From Chimonanthus salicifolius (Eukaryota; Streptophyta; Magnoliopsida; Laurales; Calycanthaceae), in the NCBI GenBank assembly GCA_013350335.1, contig CM023536.1, positions 7,274,207 through 7,338,206 on the forward strand: a DNA stretch of 64,000 nucleotides, written 5' to 3'. Below, one piece after another: positions 48,048 through 58,605 of this stretch; position 1 is the first letter of the stretch; every line of letters starts with the position of its first letter. The notes under the pieces are model-generated. The model was given only the letters and a program-made list of their open reading frames with translations, did no database searches and had not been told where the DNA came from. Made by a program: the position numbers and the translations under genes.

Positions 48048-48390
48048 TGTTGGGGCTGCTGCGAAAGAGTCTTACGTTGGAAGTGTAGAGGAAGATTTAG
48101 AGATTTATAAATGACTTGGATCACTCCATCTAACTTGCTAGAAGCCCAGGCCCTAACAAGTAGTATCAGAGTCATTTCTCATACTACCTCATGTTGGCTT
48201 AGAAGACCCCTAAGTGAATAGGATGACCGGCGTCGCTCTCTCCGCCCGAAGGCCTCTTTTGAAGGAGGGATTGTTGGGGCTGCTGCGAATGAGTCCCACG
48301 TTGAAAGTATTGAGGGAGATCTAAGGGTTTATTAATGACTTAAGTCACTTCACATGTTAGTCTTTTGGGCTGGAAGCACAGGTCCTAACA
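48048..48390 (+). mobile_element. TRIM (terminal-repeat retrotransposon in miniature), complete
   Basis: Two terminal repeats, 48048-48158 (111 bp) and 48272-48390 (119 bp), both begin TGTTGGGGCTGCTGCGAA and end CCTAACA. Two bases after the first is a PBS-like TAGTATCAGAG (48161-48171). Just before the second is a polypurine GAAGGAGGGA. Both sides carry TGTAG (48043-48047 and 48391-48395). At 343 bp with no coding capacity it depends on proteins supplied by other elements. Confidence 0.92.
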
Positions 48391-48395
48391 TGTAG

Positions 48396-49040
48396 AGGGT
48401 TAGAATTGTTTGAAAGGTATGTCCTGTGAAGCTAACATATGTATGAACAATCTCTCTCACAGAACTAAGCATTTTAATTTAATTATAAAAAGAGAAGCAA
48501 GCCAATCAGTTCATAGTCTATATAATATTGTTCCATTAAGATGGGATAAAACAGATTGATAAGAATTGGTAAGGTGAGTTCGATTGAAATCAAACACGAA
48601 GTTACTTGATTTCAATCTTTTATCATGAATTCAGACTAGAGTTTGAACTATTGTTCTTATAGCCGGGTTTAGTCTCATAAACTGAAGTGATTATACTCTC
48701 CATCAGAAATTTCTACTTGAAAAGAACCCTTTTATGAGCACTTCCAAGAGTTCAAGTTTTTACTCAACTGGTACCTATCATGAGGTGAATGATCTCCTTT
48801 TTCTTGAAGTGAATCATTGCTCCTATTTTGACAACAAAATATGGGCAAATTTGTTAATTTCTAGAGAAAATACATTCTAACAGGAAAATGGATTCTAATG
48901 AGAATGAATTTACTTTCTAATATAAGAAATTTGGAATGAGTCAATCATCCACTTTGGTATCTTATTGGGTGATATTGTTCCTCCATTGATCAAGAATTTC
49001 GATCTTTGGGAAGTATTCTATGTTTGTTTGTCGGTAACCA
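48396..49040. other. Intergenic, no gene seen
   Basis: AT-rich sequence without recognisable features. Confidence 0.5.
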
Positions 49041-49044
49041 GAAA

Positions 49045-50764
49045 AATTGATTAATAAATGGGTCGAGTTAGAGGTGCAAATTGATCGGGCCGGGCGGGTT
49101 TTGCATTTGGCCAAGCTCGAGCATAGGCCCATCTTAACCCAAATTAACCAAATCCAAGCTTGTCCAAAATTTTATTTTTAGAACCAAGCCCGATTTCAAG
49201 CCCAAAATGTATATGGGCTCAGGCTTATGGGGACCTAAATTAAGAATTATTTATAAATCATTGCTCAAATTTAGGATTTTGGGCCAAACTTCGGCTTTCA
49301 TGTACTAGGCCCAATCTAGTCCGAATTCTAATAAGGACATAAAATTTTAGGCCCAAAAAGTGGGCTTGACCCTAGCCCTGATCAATCCGAACCTAAACTT
49401 TTTTTTTTAGAGTTTCTGATGTGGGCTTTGGTTATGCCTGGCCCAAGTTGACCTATTAATAAGTGGGTCAAGTTTGGTATAAGTTGGGTTGGGTCCTATA
49501 AATGGAGTAAGGAGGGTGGGCCCATTTAATCTTGGTCATTTACTAACATCGGGTTGATCTATTTAATAAATGGTTCAAGACCCATAAGGTGAACCCATTT
49601 TGTAAATGGGCTGAGTTGGGTCAACCCATTTAGTCCTTGTCGAATTAGGTTAATCCATTAATAAAAGGGTCAGGTTGGATGGACTTATTTCAGTTTAGTT
49701 GAGCCATTTCAACCCATTAATAAATAGGTGAAGTCGGGTATGCATATGACCAAGGTACTTAAGATTTATTTGGTTAAATCCCTAAGTACATGTTTGTTAA
49801 CACATATTTTTCCAAGAAAATTTGATTTCTGAAAAAGTGAGATTTTCCCATGTTTGTCTGCACAAAATTTCCTAGGAATGTAGATTCTTAGGTAAATAGT
49901 AAAAAAAAAAAAAAAATCTATCATGAACTATGGAGAAATGCTTTTCTCGCAAATTTATGAAAGCAAACTTTCAAAGACTTGACCAAATAAATTTTAAAGA
50001 CCTTGATCATATGTACACCCAACTAGACCCGTTTATTGAGCTGATTTACAAGGTTTAACTAAACTTAAATGAGTTGACCCATTCTGACCTATTTTTTCAA
50101 TGGATTAACTTAGCTCTTCTAAAATTAAATGGGTTTACCCAACTCAGTCCATTTACAAAATGAGTTCCCCCATTGAATCGTGGCCTGATCTTTCTAAATG
50201 GCTAAGTTTAAATGGGCCGGCTGACCCTACTTGATAAATTTATCAGAAGTTTGACCAACTTGAATCGTAACAAACTTGACCAGTTATTAAATGGGTCAAC
50301 TTGGGACAAGTTTAGCGTAAGCCCACATGAAAAATAAAAAACAAAAAGGTTCGGATTGACCCAAGCTCAAGTCCAGTCCATTTTTTTGGGCCAAAATTTA
50401 GATCACATTGGGTCTAGTACCTGAAAACTCGGTTTGGCCCAAAAGTCCAAATTTGAGCAATGGTGTATTAATTTAATTTTCTTCAATTTATATTTTGTCT
50501 AAATGTAAACATTATGCAATCTATCATTTATTATTTTATAGAATAATGCAAAAGATTTTTGTTTTAAGCCCAAATAATCCTGAGCCCATGTAAGCCCATA
50601 TATACATTTCAAAGTTGAAACTAGACTTTGTCCTACAAATAAGATTTGGGGCTAGGCTTGAATTTGATTAATTCAGGTAATTCAGGCCTGGACTAGAGCT
50701 TGGCTAGACCTTGTTTAGCCTGCTCAAATTGCAACCCTAACTCAACCCATTTATCAAACCAATT
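49045..50764. mobile_element. 1.7-kb repeat with long inverted ends, hAT-like words
   Basis: AATTGATTAATAAATGGGTC and GAGTTAGAGGTGCAAATTG at the left correspond in inverted order to CAAATTGCAACCCTAACTC and AACCCATTTATC at the right. The inside is full of AAATGGGTCAACTTGGG-type words in both directions (about 49430-50330). It resembles the GGGTCGGG hAT family in style. The TAG(G/A)GGTGC-type terminus lies inside the inverted repeat rather than at its edge, and no target duplication was found. Confidence 0.55.
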
Positions 50765-50864
50765 ATTCCTTATATAGGTTCGTGGCAAATAAACATAGAA
50801 AAATTTAGATAAGAAAGTAAATCCCTATCAAGGTATTCCCGATAAACCTCCATCTGCACCCATA

Positions 50865-50930
50865 GAAACCCCAGCTGCACTGATATGTTGCGGCCGATAC
50901 ACAACATGTAGACCGTATTTTTTACCCGTG
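50865..50930. repeat. Short CGGCCG-family fragment
   Basis: TGTTGCGGCCGATACACAAC followed by TTTTTTACCCGTGG resembles one end of the CGGCCG hAT family, but only about 60 bp remain. Confidence 0.4.
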
Positions 50931-51140
50931 GTTTAACTTTATGAAAAAATAAACAAAATTTCAGTGAGATTGGCTTAAGCCAAGGTACAATTTCAAACTC
51001 AAAGCCAAGGCCCTCTCTAAAACTGAGCTGATTTTAGATCTAGCAATAATTTAAGAGCCGAACTAACCTAAATGCCCAAGTTTAGACAACCACGATTTAG
51101 ACTTGAGAACCTCAAGTTATCATATGCAATATATATTTAT

Positions 51141-51144
<4 letters not shown>

Positions 51145-51179
<35 letters not shown>
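51145..51179. repeat. (AT)n microsatellite
   Basis: About 34 bp of perfect AT repeat inside a longer AT-rich stretch. Confidence 0.95.
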
Positions 51180-51181
<2 letters not shown>

Positions 51182-53540
51182 CACGGGATAATTCACTGAC
51201 AGACACTTTGGCTCAGGAATTAGAGGTCTTTCAAGTTCATGTCAAATTGTCATCCGATGCACGTGGCTTGCAAGAGTTGCTTGCATCTAGAGTTTTATCT
51301 AATGCCCTCGTATTCGAAGAAAGGTGTGGATCCTGAAAATTTGAGATGGGCCAAAGTTGCAATGTTTTAACACTAAGATTTGCATCAAAAGAAAAAAAAA
51401 ATCTTTTATTAGAGAAAGAATAAAATCACCTATTTAAGTATAAACAATTATTGAATCACCTCCTCTCAATGTCAACATTGACTTTCCCCTAATGTTTATC
51501 TCATTCACCTTTCCATCCTAAGTGCATACAGAATCAATCACCTTCAATTTCCATCTTATTAAAAAGCACCCATTATGTGATAATGGATTTTGTGAAGTTG
51601 ATGTGCCCATTTCTCGAACCATATAAATGTGAAACATATTGAATGTGAACATAAAATGCAAAAGAAGCACTAAGAATTGACCCCATCAAATCAAGTTAAT
51701 CATTCCAAAAATAAAATTATAAAAATGTAGTGATGGAATCCACTCCTTCTGAGTCATTAGTGTAGAGTCTACTTGTCTCTTCTCTATGCTTTCACACCAA
51801 CTCTCGGTGCTTATGAACCAATAATCCACTCATTGGTCACTTACAATTATTTGGCTTGTAGTCAGTGGATTATCTCTAATGGGCTTCGGCCAGAATGTTG
51901 AGTTGGTCTAACTGTAAAGAACTTGTCTTAAGAAGCGGAAGCCTTATATTTGATTCACGTTTAACTTTAAAGGATTATTTTTCATTAAACATGTCTCGCT
52001 ACATATGTCTTGAAGATTAGTTGAATGAAACGCCTGAAAATCTTGGTTAAAAAAAACACTCTCAAAGATATGGTATCACATTGGATACACCGATACAAAC
52101 CAATATGTGCTCATGTAGACCAATATTGTAATAACCCGATCCGGGATTTTGGGTTTTGGGGAGATCTACAATATAAATTTGGAAATTTACTTTAGTTTTC
52201 CCTATTTATTTTTTACACATGTTCTTTTTTATCTTAGTTACACTGAGATTTTCAAAATACACCGATTGCACGAATTTCAAAAATAAGATAAAACAGGATT
52301 TATAAACACAAAATTTTATTAAAACTCCAAATTCCAAACCCGAGTGGGCCTCACCTGACCCACTCTCCCTCTCTATGCGCACGAAGTAAAGAGGGGAGGA
52401 GGGGGGGGGGGGGGAACATGGAATCTTCCCCGTAATCCTTCTCTCATTCCCTGCTTCCCCTTCTTCCGTTCCATCTCCTATCCCTCTCTTCACCACGTCA
52501 CCTCTCCATGATTTTTTTCCCCAAATCATCTCCAACGACAGCAGATATCACGCCATGGTTTACATATTCATAGGTATTTTATTCCTTCTCTTTCTCTTTC
52601 TCTTGCTCTCAAATATACAAGGATCATGCAGCTGGTCGTTTATTTAGAAAAATATCTAATCCAGGATGTATACGAGAAACATTCTAGGTAGACTCCAATC
52701 TATGGAAAAGGCTGAAAGAAATGAAGCGTGATCTGCTAAGTGTGAACTGCCCTTTGAAGCGTGAACTATTGTGCACAAAACTTGTGTGCCACTTTGGGAC
52801 CTTTGCCAACTTGCACGGCAATTTGGCATTATATGACTGGATGATTTTCTGGCAGGTTGGTAGGTTTTGAAATAATTGATTCAAATTTAGTCTTTATTAC
52901 AAGGTAATGATTTGTGTTACCATGAGTTTTCAATCATCGTTTTCTCACTTTTCTGTAAACCATTTTACCGTTACTTTTCTTTTCTCTTTCTTTTTTCTTG
53001 ATCTTTTTCTTTTAAAAGCAGTATACGATAGTGAAAACTCATGATGCACGTATTATTATCCAGAACGGTTTATTTACAAATTAGAAGCACACAATAGAAG
53101 TAGATTCAAGGATTATTTTATCTACATTAGGGCCCATCTGAGTAAATGATTTTGATGTCATATTACAAAGTTAGATAGTGGAGTGAGTGACTCAATGGCA
53201 GCCCACCTACCCTTTTCAATTTAATTCATTATTATCTAATTTAAATTCTAAAATGTTTAGAGAAGATGTAGTAATTAAAAAATATAAATCTAGACCTCCT
53301 ACATTTATTCTTTATATATTTTTTAAATTATTTATTCATACTTTAAATATTTTTACAAATTTCTCTAATTTTAAAATAATAATATGATAAGAATGGACGA
53401 AATCATTCTAATTCATAATCTAACTCTAAATTTTATTTTTCTATTTTTACTAATTATCTGTACAAATTTCTGACCAGAATATTTTTTGATAAAAATATAA
53501 TCTTAATTAATAAATTAATATTATATTGACAACATAAGTT
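51180..53540. other. Intergenic, no gene seen
   Basis: Contains a SINE-like module at 51988-52036 (TGTCTTGAAGATTAGTTGAA) and a 14-base G run at 52401-52414. From about 52130, TGTAATAACCCGATCCGGG begins sequence that looks like an LTR start, but no partner was found. The minus-strand open frame at 52206-52535 has no recognisable domain. Confidence 0.45.
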
Positions 53541-53685
53541 TGACCGAGTTGGACTACTGTCCAACTCACTTGATTTATTTAACCCAACTGCACTCGTCCA
53601 CACTCAACGGTCGATTACAGATTTACAGTCGTTCCTGCCCTTGCTGTTCTTGTTGAGATTTTAGAGCGAAATCTTCTTTTTCTTA

Positions 53686-53694
53686 TTTTAAATA
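53686..53694 (+). promoter_or_regulatory. TATA-like element, leader copy 1
   Basis: TTTTAAATA, present at the same place in copy 2. It would place transcription start near 53,715-53,725. Confidence 0.5.
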
Positions 53695-53715
53695 CACTGA
53701 CACTGACAAATAAAC

Positions 53716-54047
53716 ATGAGAATAAGAAAGCCAGAAGATCAAAACAGAGAGAAGAGAGAAGAGACACAGATACGTACGCATTGGTGTAATATTTTCATCG
53801 GTCCGTCGCAGTTCTTCTCTCTGTCCGATTTCTCTGACAGCGATCTCTTTCCAAGGATCAAAAGTTCAATCAACCAATACCTATTTCTCCCATTCCTCGA
53901 GAATTCCATTCTCTTAATACACAGGATTTTATCTGAGCTTCCCTATTTTGAGTCTTCAACTGGGGAAATTCGAATCTGGAGCTTCTTCTCACCTGTGGTT
54001 CTCTCTTTGTTTTGGGATTCTTCTTCTTCTTCTTATTCTTTTCTCTG
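53716..54047 (+). other. Candidate 5' noncoding exon, copy 1
   Basis: CT-rich leader sequence ending in the donor TCTCTG|GTGAGT (GT at 54048). It is predicted to splice to the acceptor at 59690-59691, giving a 5.6-kb leader intron. An ATG at 53716 opens a frame through the donor, but its protein is not conserved in copy 2, so the exon is judged noncoding. Confidence 0.6.
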
Positions 54048-55713
54048 GTGAGTTCTCTTTCTGTGTGGTTCTACATTTTCTGATTTTGCTTTGTTCTCTT
54101 TCTCCCTCTGTTGAGAAAGCAAGCGATGGGTATTGGTATGCCCCACCTTGCCAATGGCCTTGATCACCAAATGTGGGTATCACCATGGAGTGATACGAGT
54201 ATTTTATTTATGGGTCATTTTGTGATTAAAAGCTCAAAAATATTATATGTACTAAGTTCATCAGAAACCCCCAGATGCACATCCAGTATTTTCTCAGGGG
54301 ATTTGTGGAGGACTCGGTATATACAATATTTTAATTTTTTTTTTACTGATTCTTGATGCACTTGGCAGTTTAGAGGATTTAAAATTTAATTGAGTGTGCA
54401 ATTTTGGAATATGGGTGCATATTAAGTTTAAGGCTGTTTGCTCATTCTGGTCATTCAAGTTAAAATGTTTGGTATATGATGATAAAAATATGACTCCTTT
54501 CAGATAGAGAGATTAGCAGAGTAAAAGGCTCAAAATTTCACACTGTAAATTTTAATATTGTATGTGTGTTATATCTAATTCATCCAATAAGCTCACATTG
54601 TATGTTACAATCAGTAATCAAATTAAATTTTAACGCTTGGAAAGAATGTGCAGATCTAACCTGAGCTCTTAGTGTCGTTTTTGGCTATCTTCTAGGTGTC
54701 TTCGTGGATGTGTCCTTTCTTTGTTCCTTCCTCTTTATAGCTCTTTCATTTTATTTGTTTCCTTTTGTATTTGCACCTCTCGTGTCCTTTATCTATTATA
54801 ATATACATATGAACCATTCAAATTTTTTTTTTTGACATATCACTGTTTTTTGTATTTACTATTTAAATGGGACACAGATAAACGGCTCATATTGCAAGGG
54901 ACAGGTTCCAAGATCATCATTGGAAGAAGTTGTAAACAATCTTTTTCTTGTAAACTTAACTGATGGGGAGTAACTCTAATCAAAATCACTGGACAGATGA
55001 ATGGTCTAGAGAGATGGTTGCACTGTCAAATTTGCCAAAAATGGGGTATGCACTCTAAAAAGAGAAGAAAAAAAGAAGTAAATCAATAGTCTTTCACTAG
55101 ACCATAGTTCAAAAACTTGAAAATAAAAAACACTCTTAAGAAAAGCATGGATTTCATCGAATTTGACTACTGTAACCCACTAAGGTCCAACCCACTAAAC
55201 TTTATTAAACCCAACTTCCCCTCGTCCACACCAGGGGTCAAAATATCGGCCGATACGTATAGTGTCGGCCGTACAAAAAAAAATTCGGCCGATATGTCCG
55301 AATTTTTGACCGAATTATCGGTCATCATATCGGCCGAATTTTAAAAATTCGGTTTTTTGTTTTTTGTTTTTTTTTTAAAAAAACTTTTTTTCATAATAAA
55401 TATCGGCCGAGATGACCGATATATCGGTCCAAATCTCGGCCGAATCTAGGCCGAATCGGCCGTTTTTTCCCCCTGAAAACAGTAAATCTCGGGCTTGGGC
55501 CCAACTCAAGTTCGGCGATATTTTGCCGATATATCGGACGATATCTCATGTCCGATATATCAGGCGAGATCTCGGACGAGATCTCACCTGTCAACCAATT
55601 TCTCTCCATCACATCTCTGTGTACAGCGGACTGCAGGATTCGGCTGGTCCGGCATGCCTGAATATTTTATTATTTTTTTTAAATCCAAAAAATCGAACCG
55701 GTCCAATTTTTTC

Positions 55714-55722
55714 CTATAAATA
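55714..55722 (+). promoter_or_regulatory. TATA box inside the hAT element
   Basis: CTATAAATA, 100 bp upstream of a consensus-like 5' splice site. It could drive a transcript towards the ceramidase leader copy 2, in the same orientation. Activity is unknown. Confidence 0.5.
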
Positions 55723-56301
55723 CCATTCACCTACATCTCAAATTTCACACCTTATTTTCAAAGAGAAAATCAGATTTTACTATTTATCTTTCAAAAAAAT
55801 TGCACTCTTCATTACTTGATTTAAGTAAGTTCTAAACGACCCGGATTTGTTTGAAACCGAACTATCCAGACCGTTCAAAGGTTTCTTCATTTACAGATCT
55901 ACTGATCTTGTAAGTTTTGTAATTTATTTCGATTTATCTGTATTTTATTTTAATTTTTTTAGCCAAAAATAACATAAAAGAAGTTAAAAAATGCTTGAAG
56001 TTAAATAAGATATGTAGTAATAAAAGCTTTATATAGGTATTATAATTTTTTTTCCATCTTACTGTATCTGTAGTTAGTTTTTGTGTACTTTGTTAGTTAC
56101 TATTTTTTTTCATTTATTTATTCATTTTTGTTAACTATTTCAACATAAAATAGCATAAATGAAAAAAAAAAAGTTAGAAAATGATAATACCTATAAAATA
56201 ATAGATGAACATTTTTCATTTGCTCTTAGTTACTGTTACTAACATGTTAAAATTTACAGCAACATTTTTTACATTCACTTACTCCTTATTTTAATTATTT
56301 C

Positions 56302-56935
56302 ATTATTATCTATGGACTATGATATATAAATGTTAGTAAATGGTAAAACCTATAAAATAATACATGAAATTTTTTTATTTGTTGTTATTTAATGTATACT
56401 AACTTCTTTTATAGGGATGAAATTTTTTCCTTTTATTTGATTTCTTTTTGTAATTATTTCATTATTATCTATGGACTATGACATATAAATGTTAGAAAAT
56501 GGTAAAACCTATAAAATAATACATGAAATTTTTTTATTTTCTGTTATTTAATGTATACTAACTTCTTTTACAGGGATGAAATTTTTTCCTTTTTTCTTTA
56601 TTTTTGTAATTATTTCATTATTATCTATGGTCTATGATATATAAATGTTAGAAAATGGTAAAACCTATAAAATAATACATGAAATTTTTTTATTTGCTGT
56701 TATATAATGTATACTAACTTCTTTTACAAGGATGCAATTTTTTCCTTTTATTTTATTTCTTTTTGTAATTATTTCATTATTATCTATGGACTATGATATA
56801 TAAATGTTAGAAAATGGTAAAACCTATAAAATAATACATGAACTTTTTTTATTTGCTGTTATTTAATGTATAATAACTTCTTTTAAAGGGATGCAATTTT
56901 TTCCTTTTATTTTATTTCTTTTTGTAATTTTCACC
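56302..56935. repeat. Minisatellite, about four units of 156-159 bp
   Basis: ATTATTATCTATGG starts successive units at 56302, 56461, 56617 and 56776. Each contains AAACCTATAAAATAATACAT and AACTTCTTTTA. A more diverged unit precedes them (about 56150-56300). Confidence 0.9.
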
Positions 56936-57260
56936 ATTTTATTACTATTTATATAATTTCCCACTATCGTAACTTCAAAAATATATTAGAAGATGTAAAT
57001 GTCCGATATTTTATGAAAAAATTACATATTCAATAAGTTCATAATTTTCTGCATTTGCTGTAATTTTTTTGGATTTTTTTTTTAAAAAAAAAAACGGAGA
57101 GGAGAGAGAAAAAGTTCGGCCGATATGAAAAATCTGCCGGGATAACGGCCCGGCCGATTTTTTTACCCCTGGTCCACACTCAACGGTCGATTACAGATTT
57201 ACTGTCGTTCCTGCCCTTCTGTTCTTGTTTAGATTTGAGAGCGAATTCTTCTTTTTCTTA

Positions 57261-57269
57261 TTTTAAATA
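57261..57269 (+). promoter_or_regulatory. TATA-like element, leader copy 2
   Basis: TTTTAAATA at the place matching 53686-53694. It lies 90 bp downstream of the hAT element, so the proximal promoter of this copy is intact but its upstream DNA is now transposon. Confidence 0.5.
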
Positions 57270-57289
57270 TATTGACACTGACAAATACA

Positions 57290-57471
57290 CATGAGAACAA
57301 GAAAGCCAGAAGATCAGAACAGAGAGAAGAGAGAAGAGACACACAGATACGTACGCATTGGTGTAATATTTTCACCGGTCCGTCACAGTTCTTCTCTCTG
57401 TCCGATTTCTCTGACAGCGATCCTGTGCTTCTCTCTGTCTTTTGGGGTTCTTCTTCTTCTTCTTTTCTCTG
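57290..57471 (+). other. Candidate 5' noncoding exon, copy 2
   Basis: Matches copy 1 but shorter; ends at the same donor TCTCTG|GTGAGT (GT at 57472). Splicing to 59692 would give a 2.2-kb leader intron. Being nearer, it may be the main first exon of the ceramidase gene. Confidence 0.6.
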
Positions 57472-58411
57472 GTGAGTTCTCTTTCTGTGGTTCTAAATTT
57501 TCTGATTTTGCTTTGTTCTCTTTCTCCCTCTGCTGAGAAGGCAAGGGATGGGTATTGGTATGCCCCACCTTGCCAATGGCCTTGATCACCAAATGTGGGT
57601 CTCACCATGCAGTGATACGAGTATTTTATTTATGGGTCATTTTGTGATTAAAAGGTCAAAAATATTATATTTACTAAGTTCATCAGAAACCCCCAGATGC
57701 ACATCCAGTATTTTCTCCGGGGATTTGTGGTGGACTCAGTATATACAATATTTTAAATTTTTTTTACTGATTCTTGATGCACTTGGCAGTTTAGAGGATT
57801 TAAAATTTAAATGAGTGTGCAATTTTGGAATATGGGTGCATATTAAGTTTAAGGCCGTTAGGTCATTCTAGTCATTCAAGTTAAAATGTTTGGTATATGA
57901 TGTTAAAAATATGACTCCTTTCAGATAGAAAGATTGGCAGAGTAAAAGGGTCTAAATTTCACACTATGTAAATTTTAATATTATATGTGTTATATCTAAT
58001 TCATCCAATAAGCTCACATTGTATGTTACAATCAGTAATCAAATTAAATTTTGACTCTTGGAAAGAATGTGCAGATCTAACCTGAGCTCTTAGTGGTCGT
58101 TTTTGGCCATCTTTTAGGTGTCTTAGTGGATGTGTCCTTTCTTTGTTCCTTCCTCTTTGTAGCTCTTTCGTTTTATTTGTTTCCTTTTGTAAGAAGTAAA
58201 TCAATAGTCTTTCACTAGACCATAGTTCAAAAACTTGAAAATAAAAAATCTCTCTTAAGAAAAGCACTCCGAGTTGGATTGATTCAATTGGATTTTGAGT
58301 CAACTGAGTTGGTGAGTTTTAAATTAGTTTTTGAGGAGAAAAACTAAGATATACTCGAACACACTTGATTGAATTTCAAGTTGAGTCTGCATTTTAACTT
58401 TTTGATCTAGG

Positions 58412-58597
58412 CCATAGTTCAAAAACTCAAAACTCAGTCTTGACTGGAAATTTTATTAAGTTGAGTAACTCGGTTGAGTTTTTGGATTCGACTCGAAAAA
58501 ACTCAGTAAAACTTGTTGACTCACTCGACTTGAAATCCCATTTGGTCGAGTCAAATTGGACTGACTCACCTGAGTATTTTTCTAGTTTTTTAACTAT
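58412..58597. mobile_element. Small MITE, ATAGTT inverted ends
   Basis: CCATAGTTCAAAAACTC and (reverse complement of right end) ATAGTTAAAAAACTAG, flanked by GATCTAGG and ATTCTAGG (6 of 8). GTTGAGTAACTC-like subterminal words fill it. It lies in the ceramidase leader intron. Confidence 0.5.
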
Positions 58598-58605
58598 ATT
58601 CTAGG

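Larger units (their letters stand above)
53545..55148 (+). repeat. Ceramidase promoter/leader duplication, copy 1
   Basis: From about GACTACTGTCCAACTCACTT to TCTTAAGAAAAGCA this segment is repeated immediately downstream as copy 2. Shared landmarks in order: GTCCACACTCAACGGTCGAT, TATA-like element, ACGTACGCATTGGTGTAATA, CTCTGACAGCGATC, donor GGTGAGT, ATGCCCCACCTTGCCAATGG, TTTCACTAGACCATAG. Copy 1 has about 160 bp (53845-53995) and about 300 bp (54770-55070) that copy 2 lacks. Confidence 0.93.
55232..57171. mobile_element. 1.94-kb non-autonomous hAT-like element, CGGCCG family
   Basis: Termini CAGGGGTCAAAATATCGGCC and (reverse complement) CAGGGGTAAAAAAATCGGCC. It is flanked by a perfect 8-bp duplication GTCCACAC (55224-55231 and 57172-57179), confirmed because copy 1 has a single uninterrupted GTCCACAC. 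CGGCCGA-type repeats crowd the first 350 bp and reappear in the last 80 bp. Inside are a TATA box CTATAAATA at 55714-55722 and a donor-like TTAA|GTAAGT at 55825, which look like the promoter and leader of a lost transposase gene. A minisatellite follows. No transposase frame remains, so it is an internally deleted derivative. Confidence 0.93.
55149..58266 (+). repeat. Ceramidase promoter/leader duplication, copy 2, interrupted by a hAT element
   Basis: Starts where copy 1 ends and repeats the same landmarks, ending at TCTTAAGAAAAGCA near 58265. The hAT element 55232-57171 split it within GTCCACAC, so the insertion followed the duplication. Without the insert this copy is about 1.2 kb. Confidence 0.93.

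Noticed and set aside
52130..52560. Gene or solo LTR starting TGTAATAACCCGATCCGGG
   Set aside because: No matching right end or target duplication seen and the minus-strand frame has no known domain; left unassigned.
53716..54051. 111-residue frame over the ceramidase leader copy 1 and its counterpart at 57291
   Set aside because: The frames diverge between the two copies and cross a strong splice donor; better explained as noncoding leader.
54111..54356. Frame MGIGMPHLANGLDHQMW, repeated at 57548
   Set aside because: The similarity comes from the tandem DNA duplication. Premature ends and lack of any family match argue against a gene.
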